A DNA stretch of 22,032 bases from an uncultured bacterium (GCA_902464375.1 CABQIM010000020.1:1-22032); one strand, 5' to 3'. Counted from the stretch's first letter, positions 1 through 7,253 are shown. Notes: a model not told the origin generated them from the letters alone. A program made the numbers and translations.

Positions 1-2
1 TT

Positions 3-113
3 TATGCAGTATTCGACAGAATCGATAACAGACCACTTTCAAAAATCGCAAAAGACTTTGTTAAAGAATTAAAAGACGATTCAATCAGATTTATTTCAAC
101 ATTGTTAGCTTAA
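3..113 (+). CDS. C-terminal end of an unrecognised protein (partial at left edge)
   Basis: An open frame enters from the left edge and ends at a TAA at 111-113, giving 36 residues that begin YAVFDRIDNRPLSKIAKDF and end in STLLA. The other two forward frames stop within the first 75 bases. A rho-independent terminator follows 50 bases later, as expected for a real gene end. The tail is amphipathic (alternating Lys/Asp with Ile/Phe/Leu), but too short to assign to a family; I do not recognise it. The reading frame is fairly sure, the function unknown. Confidence 0.6.
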   Translation, partial: YAVFDRIDNRPLSKIAKDFVKELKDDSIRFISTLLA

Positions 114-164
114 TGAATAATAATTTTCTATAATAACCCCATCTTACATCTTACAAAATTTTTC

Positions 165-184
165 AGCCCCGATTAGGGGCTTTT
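165..184 (+). terminator. Rho-independent terminator after the partial gene
   Basis: AGCCCC (165-170) and GGGGCT (176-181) form a perfect 6-bp G+C-rich stem around a 5-base loop, running directly into TTTT. It lies 50 bases after the stop codon of the upstream partial gene, the likely client. Confidence 0.75.
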
Positions 185-210
185 CGTTTGAAAAACGTTT
201 TTATGGCATC

Positions 211-349
211 TTTCACGCTTCGCCCTTGAGGGGAGAGCGGATTTTCGGTAGGGCGTTAGCCCGTAAGGTGGAGGTCAGACGTTACTCTGCCGACACCCCG
301 AATAATCCAAGACAAGCTGGGCGGAGCCCTGATGAGGGTGGATATAGAT
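211..349 (+). repeat. Dispersed G+C-rich intergenic repeat, copy A
   Basis: These 139 bases match 6598-6736 without gaps; I count 7 mismatches, about 95% identity. The element starts with TTTCACGCTT, holds the inverted pair CTTGAGGGGAGAG and a short GGGCGTTAGCCC palindrome, and ends with GATGAGGGTGGAT. It is far richer in G+C than the surrounding AT-rich DNA. Both copies follow a gene end and lie before another gene. No conserved reading frame runs through both copies, so it reads as a non-coding mobile or palindromic element, not a gene. Confidence 0.85.
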
Positions 350-364
350 TAAAAAATATGCTGC

Positions 365-401
365 CTCTACCTCACCCTAGCCCTCTCCTGCTAGGAGAGG
401 G
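365..401 (+). repeat. Palindromic repeat module with 9-bp hairpin
   Basis: CCTCACCCTAGCCC leads into a perfect 9-bp inverted repeat, CCCTCTCCT (381-389) and AGGAGAGGG (393-401), with the 3-base loop GCT. The leading 21 bases recur without change at 18155-18175, and a shorter form occurs at 7091-7125. Motifs of this CCCTCACCCTAGCCC type are common in intergenic DNA of many bacteria (recalled, not searched). Confidence 0.7.
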
Positions 402-455
402 GATGACCGCCACTTGTCTTCTGTTTCTAACTCTGCGTAACAAAAATCTCCAGTG

Positions 456-593
456 GATTCATCCCCTCACCCGAATTTCTAAGTTTCGCAAAGCTCAACT
501 TGAAATTATACCCTCTCCCACAAGGGGCGAGGAAATAAAAACGCAATCTAGTAAATTTTCTACGTACGTAGTACCTCCCACAAGGGGCGAGGG
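456..593 (+). repeat. Second repeat module and a partial third copy
   Basis: 456-532 aligns with 6756-6831: both read CCCTCACCCG, then TTTCGCA/TTTTCGCA, AGCTCAA and CCTCTCCCACAAGG followed by GCGAGG. A further partial copy of the last part, CCTCCCACAAGGGGCGAGGG, lies at 574-593. The same order of modules (211-349 then 456-532; 6598-6736 then 6756-6831) at two places suggests one composite element with a variable joint. A frame at 226-618 exists only because these modules lack stops; it has no ribosome binding site and no recognisable protein. Confidence 0.7.
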
Positions 594-645
594 TTGCATT
601 TTTGTGGCAATTGATTAACGCAGATGTTCCTACGAGTGGTATAAC

Positions 646-1209
646 TTAAAACTCTTCCCTCAACCATTCCACCAATGATTTATCATCGCCGAAGAAGATA
701 TTAAACTCTTTTTCCATCTTAGGACTGCGCAAAAATTTTCTATCAATGTTATAAGCAGCAGGCTCCGTACCATCTTCAGCCTTACCTTTTATGGTTAGTG
801 AATTTTTATCAAAAACATTTGCATAATTCATATTGAGATTTACGCAGAATGGCATTCTTTTTTTACCTTTATCATTATAAGAAATAAGTCCAAATGTTCT
901 GCAAATAATGGCTCTGGCTTTATAAACAGTACACTTATCATTCACTAAAAATGGACAAGGATACATTTTTGAACGTTCTTTTTCCAATAAATCTGCAATA
1001 TTTTCATTAACTTTGTCTTTAATCTCATCCGGTAAATCGTTAAAACATAACATTAAATTTATGTATTCAAGTTCAGAAATCGGATATTCGCCTTCTTTAC
1101 AGCAATACGCACAACCTTCTTTGCATTTTATAAAAGGCTTTTGAGCTTCAAACATCTTAGCAAGCTCTTTATCTAAAAATTCAAGATATGCTCTATAACG
1201 TGTTATCAT
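646..1209 (-). CDS. YkgJ-like zinc/iron-chelating Cys-cluster protein
   Basis: This 187-residue protein carries the cysteine pattern of the YkgJ family (zinc- or iron-chelating domain, PF03692): Cys29, Cys33, Cys36-Cys37 in KCKEGCAYCC, then Cys85 (CPFL), Cys93 and Cys103 in CTVYKARAIICRTFG, and Cys122. The family is thought to bind a metal or Fe-S centre; its substrate is not established. I chose the ATG at 1209 because AAGG lies 6 bases before it. The longer frame starts at a TTG (1254) with no ribosome binding site and would overlap yihY by 62 bases, against 17 bases here. It is the last gene of the nrnA-like/yihY operon, and overlap implies translational coupling. The family call is good, the function unknown. 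Confidence 0.8.
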   Translation of the reverse strand: MITRYRAYLEFLDKELAKMFEAQKPFIKCKEGCAYCCKEGEYPISELEYINLMLCFNDLPDEIKDKVNENIADLLEKERSKMYPCPFLVNDKCTVYKARAIICRTFGLISYNDKGKKRMPFCVNLNMNYANVFDKNSLTIKGKAEDGTEPAAYNIDRKFLRSPKMEKEFNIFFGDDKSLVEWLREEF

Positions 1210-2083
1210 TTTTTGCCTTATTTCTTTTTGCTTTAATTTCTTCGCATCTTTCAAGTTTATTGTATAACTGAGAATTTATCTCACCACCAACCAGAATCAG
1301 AATAGAAGTGTAATATAACCAAACCATCAAGACTGCAAAACCACCAATAGTTCCGTAAACAAAGTTGTATGTGTGCAAATTATTAATGTAAACAGAGAAG
1401 CCCCAAGAGCCTAATAACCAAGAAATACAGAAAAATAATGTCCCCGGAAGAGCACTACGCCTTCTGATTTTTTCTTGACCGCCTAAATCAGGTAAAATGT
1501 AATAATGCAAATATGCCATTATATACAAAGCAACAAACGCAATTGGCCAACGAATCAGCAACATCATGTTTCCTGAATGGACGGTAAAACCGGTATATGT
1601 AATTAAAAATTTTATAATTACTTTACCAAAGATAATCAAGTTGATGCTCAAAAACAACACCAAAGCATTAACAAATACCATCACCAATGACAATAATCTT
1701 GTGTACAAGAACGAACGTGTTTCTTCTACTTTGTACGCTCTATTCAACCCTTTTAATACAATTGCTAATGCGTTTGTAGAAAGAATTACAGTTATACAAA
1801 AACCAAAAATTGCAATCAAACCGCCTTTTGTAAAAAACCAAACTTCATTCAAAACGGTTTCAATAAGATTTATAACATCCCCCGGCATAACTTGCTGCAA
1901 AAATACAATCAACGGGTTCATAAAAGAATGTTTGCCTAGCCAACCAAAAAGCGCAGTCAAGAACAACATAAACGGGAAAATACCAATTACGAGCATGAAT
2001 CCCATTTCTGCTGCCATGCCGAAAAAATCATTCTCAACAACGGAATTTATTATATTTCTTAATGTTTTAAATCTTAGTTTCAC
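1193..2083 (-). CDS. YihY/BrkB family inner-membrane protein
   Basis: The 296-residue protein has about six hydrophobic segments (near residues 25-47, 86-112, 131-155, 177-198, 214-231 and 246-267) and ends in a Lys/Glu-rich cytoplasmic tail. The family signature is clear at 239-273: YNFVYGTIGGFAVLMVWLYY and the GGEIN motif. Old annotations call this family ribonuclease BN, which was a misassignment; the true role is unknown, with transport or envelope functions proposed. The start is GTG at 2083, whose GTGA overlaps the stop of the phosphoesterase upstream by 4 bases, so translation is probably coupled. Length is usual for the family. Confidence 0.88.
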   Translation of the reverse strand: MKLRFKTLRNIINSVVENDFFGMAAEMGFMLVIGIFPFMLFLTALFGWLGKHSFMNPLIVFLQQVMPGDVINLIETVLNEVWFFTKGGLIAIFGFCITVILSTNALAIVLKGLNRAYKVEETRSFLYTRLLSLVMVFVNALVLFLSINLIIFGKVIIKFLITYTGFTVHSGNMMLLIRWPIAFVALYIMAYLHYYILPDLGGQEKIRRRSALPGTLFFCISWLLGSWGFSVYINNLHTYNFVYGTIGGFAVLMVWLYYTSILILVGGEINSQLYNKLERCEEIKAKRNKAKNDNTL

Positions 2084-3027
2084 AGTTTAATTTCTCTTAA
2101 TAATTTTTCAACCGCTTCTTTAACAGATGCCTTTATTGTGCAACCGGCAGCAAATGTATGTCCGCCACCGCCAAAAGAAGAACAAATTTCTGCTACATCA
2201 ACTGATTTGCTTCTCATAGATATCTTTGTTAGTTTTGTATCAACTTCTTTTGCAACAAAAGATACTTCTGTCGATTCAATAGCTCGAAGAGTTTCTGCAA
2301 TTCCATCGGTATAATCATCACCGGCAGAAAATTTCTCCAAATCTTTTTTATACACAGTTGTATAAGCTATTTTATTATCATTCAAAAAAGTAGCTTTATT
2401 TACACAATAATTCTGAAACATTACAAAGTTTTTTGTCTTTGTTTCGTAGCATTTTTTGTAAATGTTATTTGGAATAATACCTGTTTCTACCAAATCTGCA
2501 GCAGCCCTAAAAGTATTTGCAGATGTATTTTCAAAACGGAAATTACCGGTATCTGTCATAATCGCTGTATATAAGCAAATTGCGGAATCTTTATCTATGC
2601 TCCAATTGTTTTTCTTAAAATAATTGAATAATACTTCTCCGCAAGAACTTGCTTCCGGCTCGATAATTTGATAATCACCAAATTTAGGATTTGTTTTGTG
2701 ATGATCGATGTTAACAGTACATTTTGCTTTATCAAAAAGAATTTTCGAATCCATAACACGATCAATCGCTGCAACATCTAGTGTTATAACTAAATCATAA
2801 ACAAGCGATTTATCAAAATATCTTTCTGCATGTTCTATATTTGGCAAAAACTTATAGTTGTATGGAATATTGGACACAACATTCATATCCGCCTTAATTT
2901 TAAAGCGCTTGTAAATCATATTATACATTGCACACATAGAGCCCAGCGTATCACCATCAGGGTTCATGTGAGATAATAATAGTATCTTTCTTGAAGATTT
3001 TATGATATCATCTAAATTACAAATCAT
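2080..3027 (-). CDS. nrnA: DHH/DHHA1 phosphoesterase, NrnA-like nanoRNase/pAp phosphatase
   Basis: This 315-residue enzyme shows the DHH family metal-binding motifs in order: HMNPDGDTLGS (20-30), ITLDVAAIDR (81-90, motif II Asp), NIDHH (106-110), TDTGNFRF (158-165) and the DHHA1 substrate motif SFGGGGHTFAAGC (284-296). NrnA enzymes degrade oligoribonucleotides of a few nucleotides to mononucleotides and dephosphorylate 3'-phosphoadenosine 5'-phosphate in the cytoplasm. The start is ATG at 3027; no strong ribosome binding site is visible. It heads a minus-strand operon with yihY and the YkgJ-like gene. Only 21 bases separate it from the divergent DciA-like gene, so each promoter must reach into the other's coding region. 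The family is sure; which of NrnA's activities dominates cannot be read from sequence. Confidence 0.88.
   Translation of the reverse strand: MICNLDDIIKSSRKILLLSHMNPDGDTLGSMCAMYNMIYKRFKIKADMNVVSNIPYNYKFLPNIEHAERYFDKSLVYDLVITLDVAAIDRVMDSKILFDKAKCTVNIDHHKTNPKFGDYQIIEPEASSCGEVLFNYFKKNNWSIDKDSAICLYTAIMTDTGNFRFENTSANTFRAAADLVETGIIPNNIYKKCYETKTKNFVMFQNYCVNKATFLNDNKIAYTTVYKKDLEKFSAGDDYTDGIAETLRAIESTEVSFVAKEVDTKLTKISMRSKSVDVAEICSSFGGGGHTFAAGCTIKASVKEAVEKLLREIKL
2991..3018 (+). promoter_or_regulatory. Possible sigma-70-type promoter for the DciA-like gene
   Basis: TTGAAG (2991-2996), a 16-base spacer and TAAATT (3013-3018) lie inside the N-terminal codons of the divergent phosphoesterase. Initiation about 7 bases downstream would give a leader of roughly 24 bases. 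The match is partial, and TAAATT also serves as the -10 of two other promoters proposed in this window. Confidence 0.35.
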
Positions 3028-3048
3028 AAATAAATAATAACATAAACA

Positions 3049-3378
3049 ATGAAAAAAGTACTTTATACAGATTTTGAAGGAGTAGATACCGTAATCAGCA
3101 CTATGATGGATAATCCACAGCTAAAGAAGGCTATTACGCGTACTAACTTGTGCAATTTTTGGGACAAAATTCTGCCACAGAAATTCAAAGGTAAATCCAG
3201 ACCATATTCAATGCTTCCAGGGGGAGTAATGGTTATTGCGTGCCAAAATCCGATTGTAGCGCAAGAACTTTCTTTATATAAGGTTATTCTTCTAAAGAAA
3301 TTTGAGCCATATATTAAATCATTAAAAATGCGTGTCCAAGATTTTAAATTTGATCCTAAAAAGTGGATTGTGGAATAA
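3049..3378 (+). CDS. DciA-like (DUF721) protein, candidate replicative helicase loader
   Basis: The 109-residue product has the DUF721/DciA core: NFWDKILPQKFKGKSRPYSM (36-55), then a beta strand GGVMVIAC, and the family signature NPIVAQELSLYKVILLKKF (67-85). DciA is the ancestral loader of the DnaB replicative helicase in bacteria that lack DnaC or DnaI, including cyanobacteria. The protein is basic (many Lys), fitting DNA contact. It stops before the C-terminal extensions seen in some members. No ribosome binding site precedes its ATG. It is monocistronic: a hairpin and 400 bases of non-coding DNA follow. A DnaB partner is not in the window. Confidence 0.75.
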   Translation: MKKVLYTDFEGVDTVISTMMDNPQLKKAITRTNLCNFWDKILPQKFKGKSRPYSMLPGGVMVIACQNPIVAQELSLYKVILLKKFEPYIKSLKMRVQDFKFDPKKWIVE

Positions 3379-3392
3379 TTATTGAAATATTT

Positions 3393-3420
3393 GGTGGGAA
3401 CCGCTCACGCTTTTCCCACC
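3393..3420 (+). terminator. Hairpin after the DciA-like gene, possible terminator
   Basis: GGTGGGAA (3393-3400) and TTCCCACC (3413-3420) form a perfect 8-bp stem with a 12-base loop, 15 bases after the stop. No run of T follows, so it may instead be one of the palindromic repeats of this genome or an RNA-stabilising hairpin. Confidence 0.4.
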
Positions 3421-3433
3421 TTACAACTAAAAA

Positions 3434-3530
3434 ATGGATTGCCTCGAAAATCACAGATTTTCTCGCAATGACGTTCTACTGGTAGTTTCACGCTCTGTCA
3501 TTCTGAGAAACTGTGTTTCGAAGAATCCAG
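3434..3530 (+). repeat. Two palindromic intergenic repeats (CTCGCAATGAC and GTCATTCTGAG types)
   Basis: 3434-3473 reads ATGGATTGCCTCGAAAATC, then CTCGCAATGACG: an imperfect palindrome with GAAAATC/GATTTTC arms (3446-3452, 3456-3462). 3493-3530 reads CTCTGTCATTCTGAGAAAC and then TTTCGAAGAATCCAG. Motifs of both kinds (CTCGCAATGAC with GGATTGC; GTCATTCTGAG with GAATCC) are widespread in bacterial intergenic DNA, as I recall. Their tandem position in one gap looks like a landing site for small repeats. A 66-codon frame across the second one (3513-3713) is not a credible gene. Confidence 0.6.
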
Positions 3531-3745
3531 CTTTTTATTAACTTTTATAAAAAGATAAAGATTTGTAGAGTAATTTGTAAATGTGGAAATCGCTTTCGCT
3601 CCCACACTCCGAAGCTAAAAATAGTTTATCACCCTAATCGGGCTCTGAATGACGCTTGCAAGGAACACCTAATGCAAACCCATTTTTATCACAACCTACC
3701 ATATATTCCTTAATATAAATTCACAAACTACCCAATTTGGCTATT
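3531..3745. other. Gene-free stretch between the DciA-like gene and secA
   Basis: The gap between the DciA-like stop (3378) and the secA start (3801) is 422 bases. After the hairpin and two repeats described separately, this part holds no open frame with a ribosome binding site. Short G+C-rich fragments such as TCGCTTTCGCTCCCACACTC (3590-3609) and GCTCTGAATGACGCTTGCA (3642-3660) look like decayed pieces of the same palindromic repeats. It becomes AT-rich towards the secA promoter. Confidence 0.5.
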
Positions 3746-3777
3746 TTTACAGAATTTAATAATGTTTATGTTATTAT
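3746..3777 (+). promoter_or_regulatory. Probable promoter of secA
   Basis: TTTACA (3746-3751) is a good -35 box and the same hexamer used before murA and the GT2 gene. The -10 is uncertain: TGTTAT (3769-3774) has a 17-base spacer but a weak sequence, while TATTAT (3772-3777) matches better with a 20-base spacer. Either gives a leader of about 20 bases holding the secA ribosome binding site. Confidence 0.4.
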
Positions 3778-3800
3778 ATTCTTAATTGGAGAGGATTATT

Positions 3801-6446
3801 ATGATAAATTTTTTATTAAAGTTACTTGGTGACCCGAACGAAAAAAAAGTTAAAAAAATGATGAATATCGTCGACCATATAAATTCCCTCGAGCCGGAAT
3901 TTGAGAAGCTTACTGACAATGAATTGAAAGCAAAAACACAATATTTTAAAGATATATTAGCAAAACGTCCGACTTCTGATAATCAAAAAGCGGATAGAAT
4001 TTTAGAAAAAGAAGCTCTTGATAAAATTTTACCGGAAGCTTTTGCAACAGTGAGAGAAGCCGGCAAAAGAGTTTTGAACATGCGCCACTTTGATGTTCAA
4101 TTAATTGGTGCATATTTCTTGCACAACGGACACATTGCTGAAATGAGAACCGGTGAAGGTAAAACGCTCGTTGCAACACTTGCAGCTTACCTTAACGCTT
4201 TAACAGGAAAAGGAGTTCACGTTGTTACTGTAAACGATTACCTTGCAAAACGTGACAGCGAATGGATGGGTAAAATTTACAAATTCTTAGGTTTAAGTGT
4301 TGGTGTAATCCTTTCCAACCAACATGACGCAGACGAGTTTAACCGTAAAAGAGCTGCTTACGCTTGCGATATCACTTATGGTACAAATAACGAATTTGGT
4401 TTTGATTATTTAAGAGATAACATGGCTTCTTCTAAAGATATGTTAGTCCAAAGACCTTTTAACTACGCGATTATCGATGAAGTTGACAGTATTTTGATTG
4501 ACGAAGCTAGAACACCTCTTATCATTAGTGGTCGAGTTGAAAAATCTGCTGACACGTATACTTTAATGGCGCAAGTTGCACCACAATTAAACAAAGATGC
4601 AGATTATGAAGTTGATGAAAAGAACAAAAACGTTATTCTTACAGAAGACGGTATAGATAGAGCGCAAGAAATCATTGGCTGCAAAGATTTGTTTGATATT
4701 AACAATCAGTATGCACATGATTTGTTGAACGCTCTTAAAGCAAAAGAATTATTCATCAGAGATACAGATTATGTTGTAAAAGATGGCGAAATCATGATTG
4801 TAGACGAATTTACCGGTCGTTTAATGCCAGGAAGACGCTGGTCTGATGGTTTACACCAAGCTATTGAAGCAAAAGAAGGTGTTCAAATTCAAGATGAAAC
4901 ACAAACTTTAGCAAGTATCACTTTCCAGAATTTATTCAGACTATATCCGAAACTTTCCGGCATGACAGGTACTGCCATGACAGAAGAAGCTGAATTTGGC
5001 AAGATTTATAACTTGGAAGTTACTGTTATTCCGACGAATAAGCCTGATATCAGAATTAATTATCCAGATGTTATTTATAAGACAGAAAGAGCAAAATACA
5101 ACGCTGTAGTTAACGATATTATCGAACAAAACAAGCTTGGACGTCCTGTTCTTGTTGGTACAGTAAGTATCGAAAAATCGGAATACATTTCTGCTTTGTT
5201 AAACAAAAAAGGTATTAAACATAACGTATTGAATGCGAAACAACACGAAAGAGAAGCTTATATTATTGCTCAGGCAGGACGTGTTGGTGCAGTTACAATC
5301 GCAACAAACATGGCTGGTCGTGGTACAGATATTCTTCTAGGTGGTAATGCTGAATTCTTAGCAAAAGAAGAACTAGAAAAACACGGAATTACGCCTGACA
5401 ACGAAAAATATGAAGAATTAAAGGACGCAGCTTTAGAATCTGCAAGAAAAATTACATCAGAAGAACACGCGAAAGTTGTAGAGCTTGGTGGGCTTCACGT
5501 AATCGGTACAGAAAGACACGAATCTCGAAGAATTGATAACCAGCTTCGTGGTCGTGCGGCTCGTCAAGGTGACCCAGGATCTACAAGATTTTTCTTATCA
5601 TTAGAAGATAATTTGATGAGAATTTTTGGTGGCGATAAAATTACCGGTCTGATGAATATGCTTAATGTAGAAGAAGATATGGCAATTGAATCTTCTTTGA
5701 TTTCAAGACAGATACAGTCTGCGCAAAAGAAAGTTGAAACTTATCACTTTGATATCCGTAAGAGTGTTCTTCAATACGATGACGTTATGAACATTCAGAG
5801 AGAAAAATTCTATGCACAAAGAAAGAAAGTTCTTGAAGGTAAAGATTTGCGCAGTGATATCGAGTATATGATTGATAAAGAAATAGATAGGCTCCTTAAG
5901 AGTTATATAGCTCCGGAAATGAATCCGGAAGAGTATATCCAAGAGGATTTGGAAACTCTTATTAAAGAATTGCATTCTGTAGTTCCACAATTGTCTTATA
6001 TCACAGTAAATGATATCAAAGGATTGAGATTTGCCAGAATTTATGATTCTTTAAAAGAAGCTGCTCAAAAAGCTTACAGAGAGCATGAAGAGGAAATTAT
6101 CGGTTTTTATAACTCTATTTCTGAACAGTATGATCCATCTTTTGTAAAACAAGAAGTTTTTGCAGCAGATAATATTATGCGCTCATTGGAAAGAGATATT
6201 CTTTTGAGAGTTGTTGATAACCAGTGGATTGATCATTTACACAACATCGACATGTTAAAAGATGGTATTGGATTACGAGCTTATGGACAAAAAGATCCAC
6301 TTATTGAATACAAAAAAGAAGCATATGATTTGTTTAACAAAATGATGTTTGAAATACAAAGCAACACTGTTAGATATTTATTCAGAGCAAAATTCGGAAT
6401 ACAATTCGTATCAGATGATGGTGATATTGAAACAGTCGAAGGATAG
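3801..6446 (+). CDS. secA: Preprotein translocase ATPase SecA
   Basis: SecA drives export of unfolded preproteins through SecYEG at the cytoplasmic membrane. The 881 residues hold all diagnostic parts: Walker A MRTGEGKT (115-122), the DEVD Walker B motif at 226 with IDEARTPLIISG, SGMTGTA, the NMAGRGTDILLGGN motif, IGTERHESRRIDNQLRGRAA with RQGDPGS, and the helical scaffold motif DNQWIDHLHNIDMLKDGIGL near the C-terminus. The ATG at 3801 is preferred over an upstream in-frame TTG (3786), because GGAGAGGA at 3788-3795 is a strong ribosome binding site with a 5-base gap, and it would be inside the longer version. The protein ends in an acidic tail and lacks the CxCxnCH/C zinc finger common at SecA C-termini; several cyanobacterial-type SecAs share this. 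It is monocistronic with its own terminator. Confidence 0.97.
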   Translation: MINFLLKLLGDPNEKKVKKMMNIVDHINSLEPEFEKLTDNELKAKTQYFKDILAKRPTSDNQKADRILEKEALDKILPEAFATVREAGKRVLNMRHFDVQLIGAYFLHNGHIAEMRTGEGKTLVATLAAYLNALTGKGVHVVTVNDYLAKRDSEWMGKIYKFLGLSVGVILSNQHDADEFNRKRAAYACDITYGTNNEFGFDYLRDNMASSKDMLVQRPFNYAIIDEVDSILIDEARTPLIISGRVEKSADTYTLMAQVAPQLNKDADYEVDEKNKNVILTEDGIDRAQEIIGCKDLFDINNQYAHDLLNALKAKELFIRDTDYVVKDGEIMIVDEFTGRLMPGRRWSDGLHQAIEAKEGVQIQDETQTLASITFQNLFRLYPKLSGMTGTAMTEEAEFGKIYNLEVTVIPTNKPDIRINYPDVIYKTERAKYNAVVNDIIEQNKLGRPVLVGTVSIEKSEYISALLNKKGIKHNVLNAKQHEREAYIIAQAGRVGAVTIATNMAGRGTDILLGGNAEFLAKEELEKHGITPDNEKYEELKDAALESARKITSEEHAKVVELGGLHVIGTERHESRRIDNQLRGRAARQGDPGSTRFFLSLEDNLMRIFGGDKITGLMNMLNVEEDMAIESSLISRQIQSAQKKVETYHFDIRKSVLQYDDVMNIQREKFYAQRKKVLEGKDLRSDIEYMIDKEIDRLLKSYIAPEMNPEEYIQEDLETLIKELHSVVPQLSYITVNDIKGLRFARIYDSLKEAAQKAYREHEEEIIGFYNSISEQYDPSFVKQEVFAADNIMRSLERDILLRVVDNQWIDHLHNIDMLKDGIGLRAYGQKDPLIEYKKEAYDLFNKMMFEIQSNTVRYLFRAKFGIQFVSDDGDIETVEG

Positions 6447-6473
6447 GGGTAAAGCGAAAAATTGAAAATTGTT

Positions 6474-6514
6474 AAAAAATTGACTCTCGCATAAAAAAAG
6501 AGGGTCGATTTTTT
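6474..6514 (+). terminator. Rho-independent terminator of secA
   Basis: AAAAATTGACTCTC and GAGGGTCGATTTTTT pair over about 14 bp with two G-U pairs around an 11-base loop, 27 bases after the secA stop. The right arm ends in a run of six T. The A-rich left arm makes it partly active in the reverse sense too. Confidence 0.85.
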
Positions 6515-6597
6515 GTTTCTGCTTGCAATTGTATATTAAGAAATGACGGTAAAGTTTGTTCAATAAGGGACTTCTAATCTCAGAATTTATTTGCGCA

Positions 6598-6736
6598 TTT
6601 CACGCTTCTCCCTTGAGGGGAGAGCGGATTTTTGGAAGGGCGTTAGCCCGTAAGGTGGAGGTCAGACGTTACTCTGCCGACACCCCGAATAATCCAAGAC
6701 AAGCTGAGCTGAGCGCTGATGAGGGTGGATAAAGAT
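6598..6736 (+). repeat. Dispersed G+C-rich intergenic repeat, copy B
   Basis: This copy matches 211-349 over 139 gap-free positions with 7 mismatches. Four of the changes cluster at 6709-6733, where the tip of an imperfect stem (GAGCTGAGCGCT) differs between copies. It lies behind the secA terminator and is followed by the same second module at 6756-6831 as copy A. Conservation without a shared reading frame implies a structural or mobile unit, or recent duplication. Confidence 0.85.
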
Positions 6737-6755
6737 ACGTTATCTTTCCCAGAGG

Positions 6756-6831
6756 GTTCATACCCTCACCCGCATTTGTAGTTTTCGCACAGCTCAAACA
6801 CAACGGCACCCTCTCCCACAAGGAGCGAGGG
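6756..6831 (+). repeat. Second module of repeat copy B
   Basis: It aligns to 456-532 through CCCTCACCCG, TTTTCGCACAGCTCAA and CCTCTCCCACAAGG with GCGAGG. The distance from the first module is 20 bases here and 107 bases in copy A, where a 9-bp hairpin module is inserted between them. Confidence 0.7.
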
Positions 6832-6854
6832 TTGATCTAGTAATTATATACATT

Positions 6855-7161
6855 AGCCCCCACCCTTCCCTCTCTGTCACTAGCGTGACATCTCTCCCGC
6901 TCAATGGATGTTGCGGGCGAGAATTAAGTTTTAGACGAATCTGTTCCCTCCCCCACGGAGAGGGGACGCGCCAAACCTGTAGTTTCACTTCGAGGCGGAG
7001 CCGGTAATTTTTAAACAATCTGATAATTTATACCAAGTAGCCGACTGTTATATGAAAAGTCTTTTTGCCTACTTTTCAGTAACTATTAACCAGCCCCCAC
7101 CCTAGCCCTCCCCCGAGGAGAGGGAAATGCGCCAAACCTGTAGTTTCACTTTGAGGCGGAG
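6855..7161 (+). repeat. Cluster of AGCCCCCACCC modules with a local direct duplication
   Basis: AGCCCCCACCC occurs at 6855-6865 and 7092-7102. From 6968 a unit reads GCGCCAAACCTGTAGTTTCA with CTTCGAGGCGGAG, later TACCAAGTAGCCGAC (7031-7045) and AAGTCTTTTTGCCTACTTTT (7057-7076). The same three blocks in the same order recur at 7129-7161, 7192-7206 and 7217-7236, shifted by 160-161 bases. The blocks are nearly identical while the spacers between them differ, which is unlike a simple recent tandem copy. A small palindrome, TGTCAC-TAGC-GTGACA, lies at 6875-6890. No gene is visible. Confidence 0.75.
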
Positions 7162-7227
7162 ATTGTAATGTTAATGCAAATTTGTCGCTGTTACCAAGTA
7201 GCCGACAATATGTAATAAGTCTTTTTG

Positions 7228-7253
7228 CCTACTTTTTCTACAGAAAAAGTAGG
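7228..7253 (+). repeat. 11-bp inverted repeat just before the murA promoter
   Basis: CCTACTTTTTC (7228-7238) and GAAAAAGTAGG (7243-7253) are a perfect inverted repeat with the 4-base loop TACA. It ends 2 bases before the -35 box of murA. It may be the tip of the repeat unit, a terminator insulating murA from upstream transcription (GCTTT follows, so a weak one), or a binding site. Confidence 0.6.

Noticed and set aside
226..618. 130-codon plus-strand frame at the left end
   Set aside because: It lies wholly in repeat modules, has no ribosome binding site, and its frame is not kept in the 95% identical copy at 6598-6736.
1566..2090. 174-codon plus-strand frame
   Set aside because: It is antisense to the YihY-family gene, whose signature motifs and operon overlaps are clear.
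3513..3713. 66-codon plus-strand frame before secA
   Set aside because: It begins inside a palindromic repeat and has no ribosome binding site or family resemblance.
3786..3800. Upstream TTG start for secA
   Set aside because: It would place the GGAGAGGA ribosome binding site inside the coding region; the ATG at 3801 fits SecA N-termini.
6794..7018. 74-codon minus-strand frame
   Set aside because: It consists of G+C-rich repeat DNA translated into low-complexity Arg/Gly-rich sequence; no start signal.
6855..7253. CRISPR-like repetition
   Set aside because: Only two copies of each box, with unequal spacers and no cas genes.
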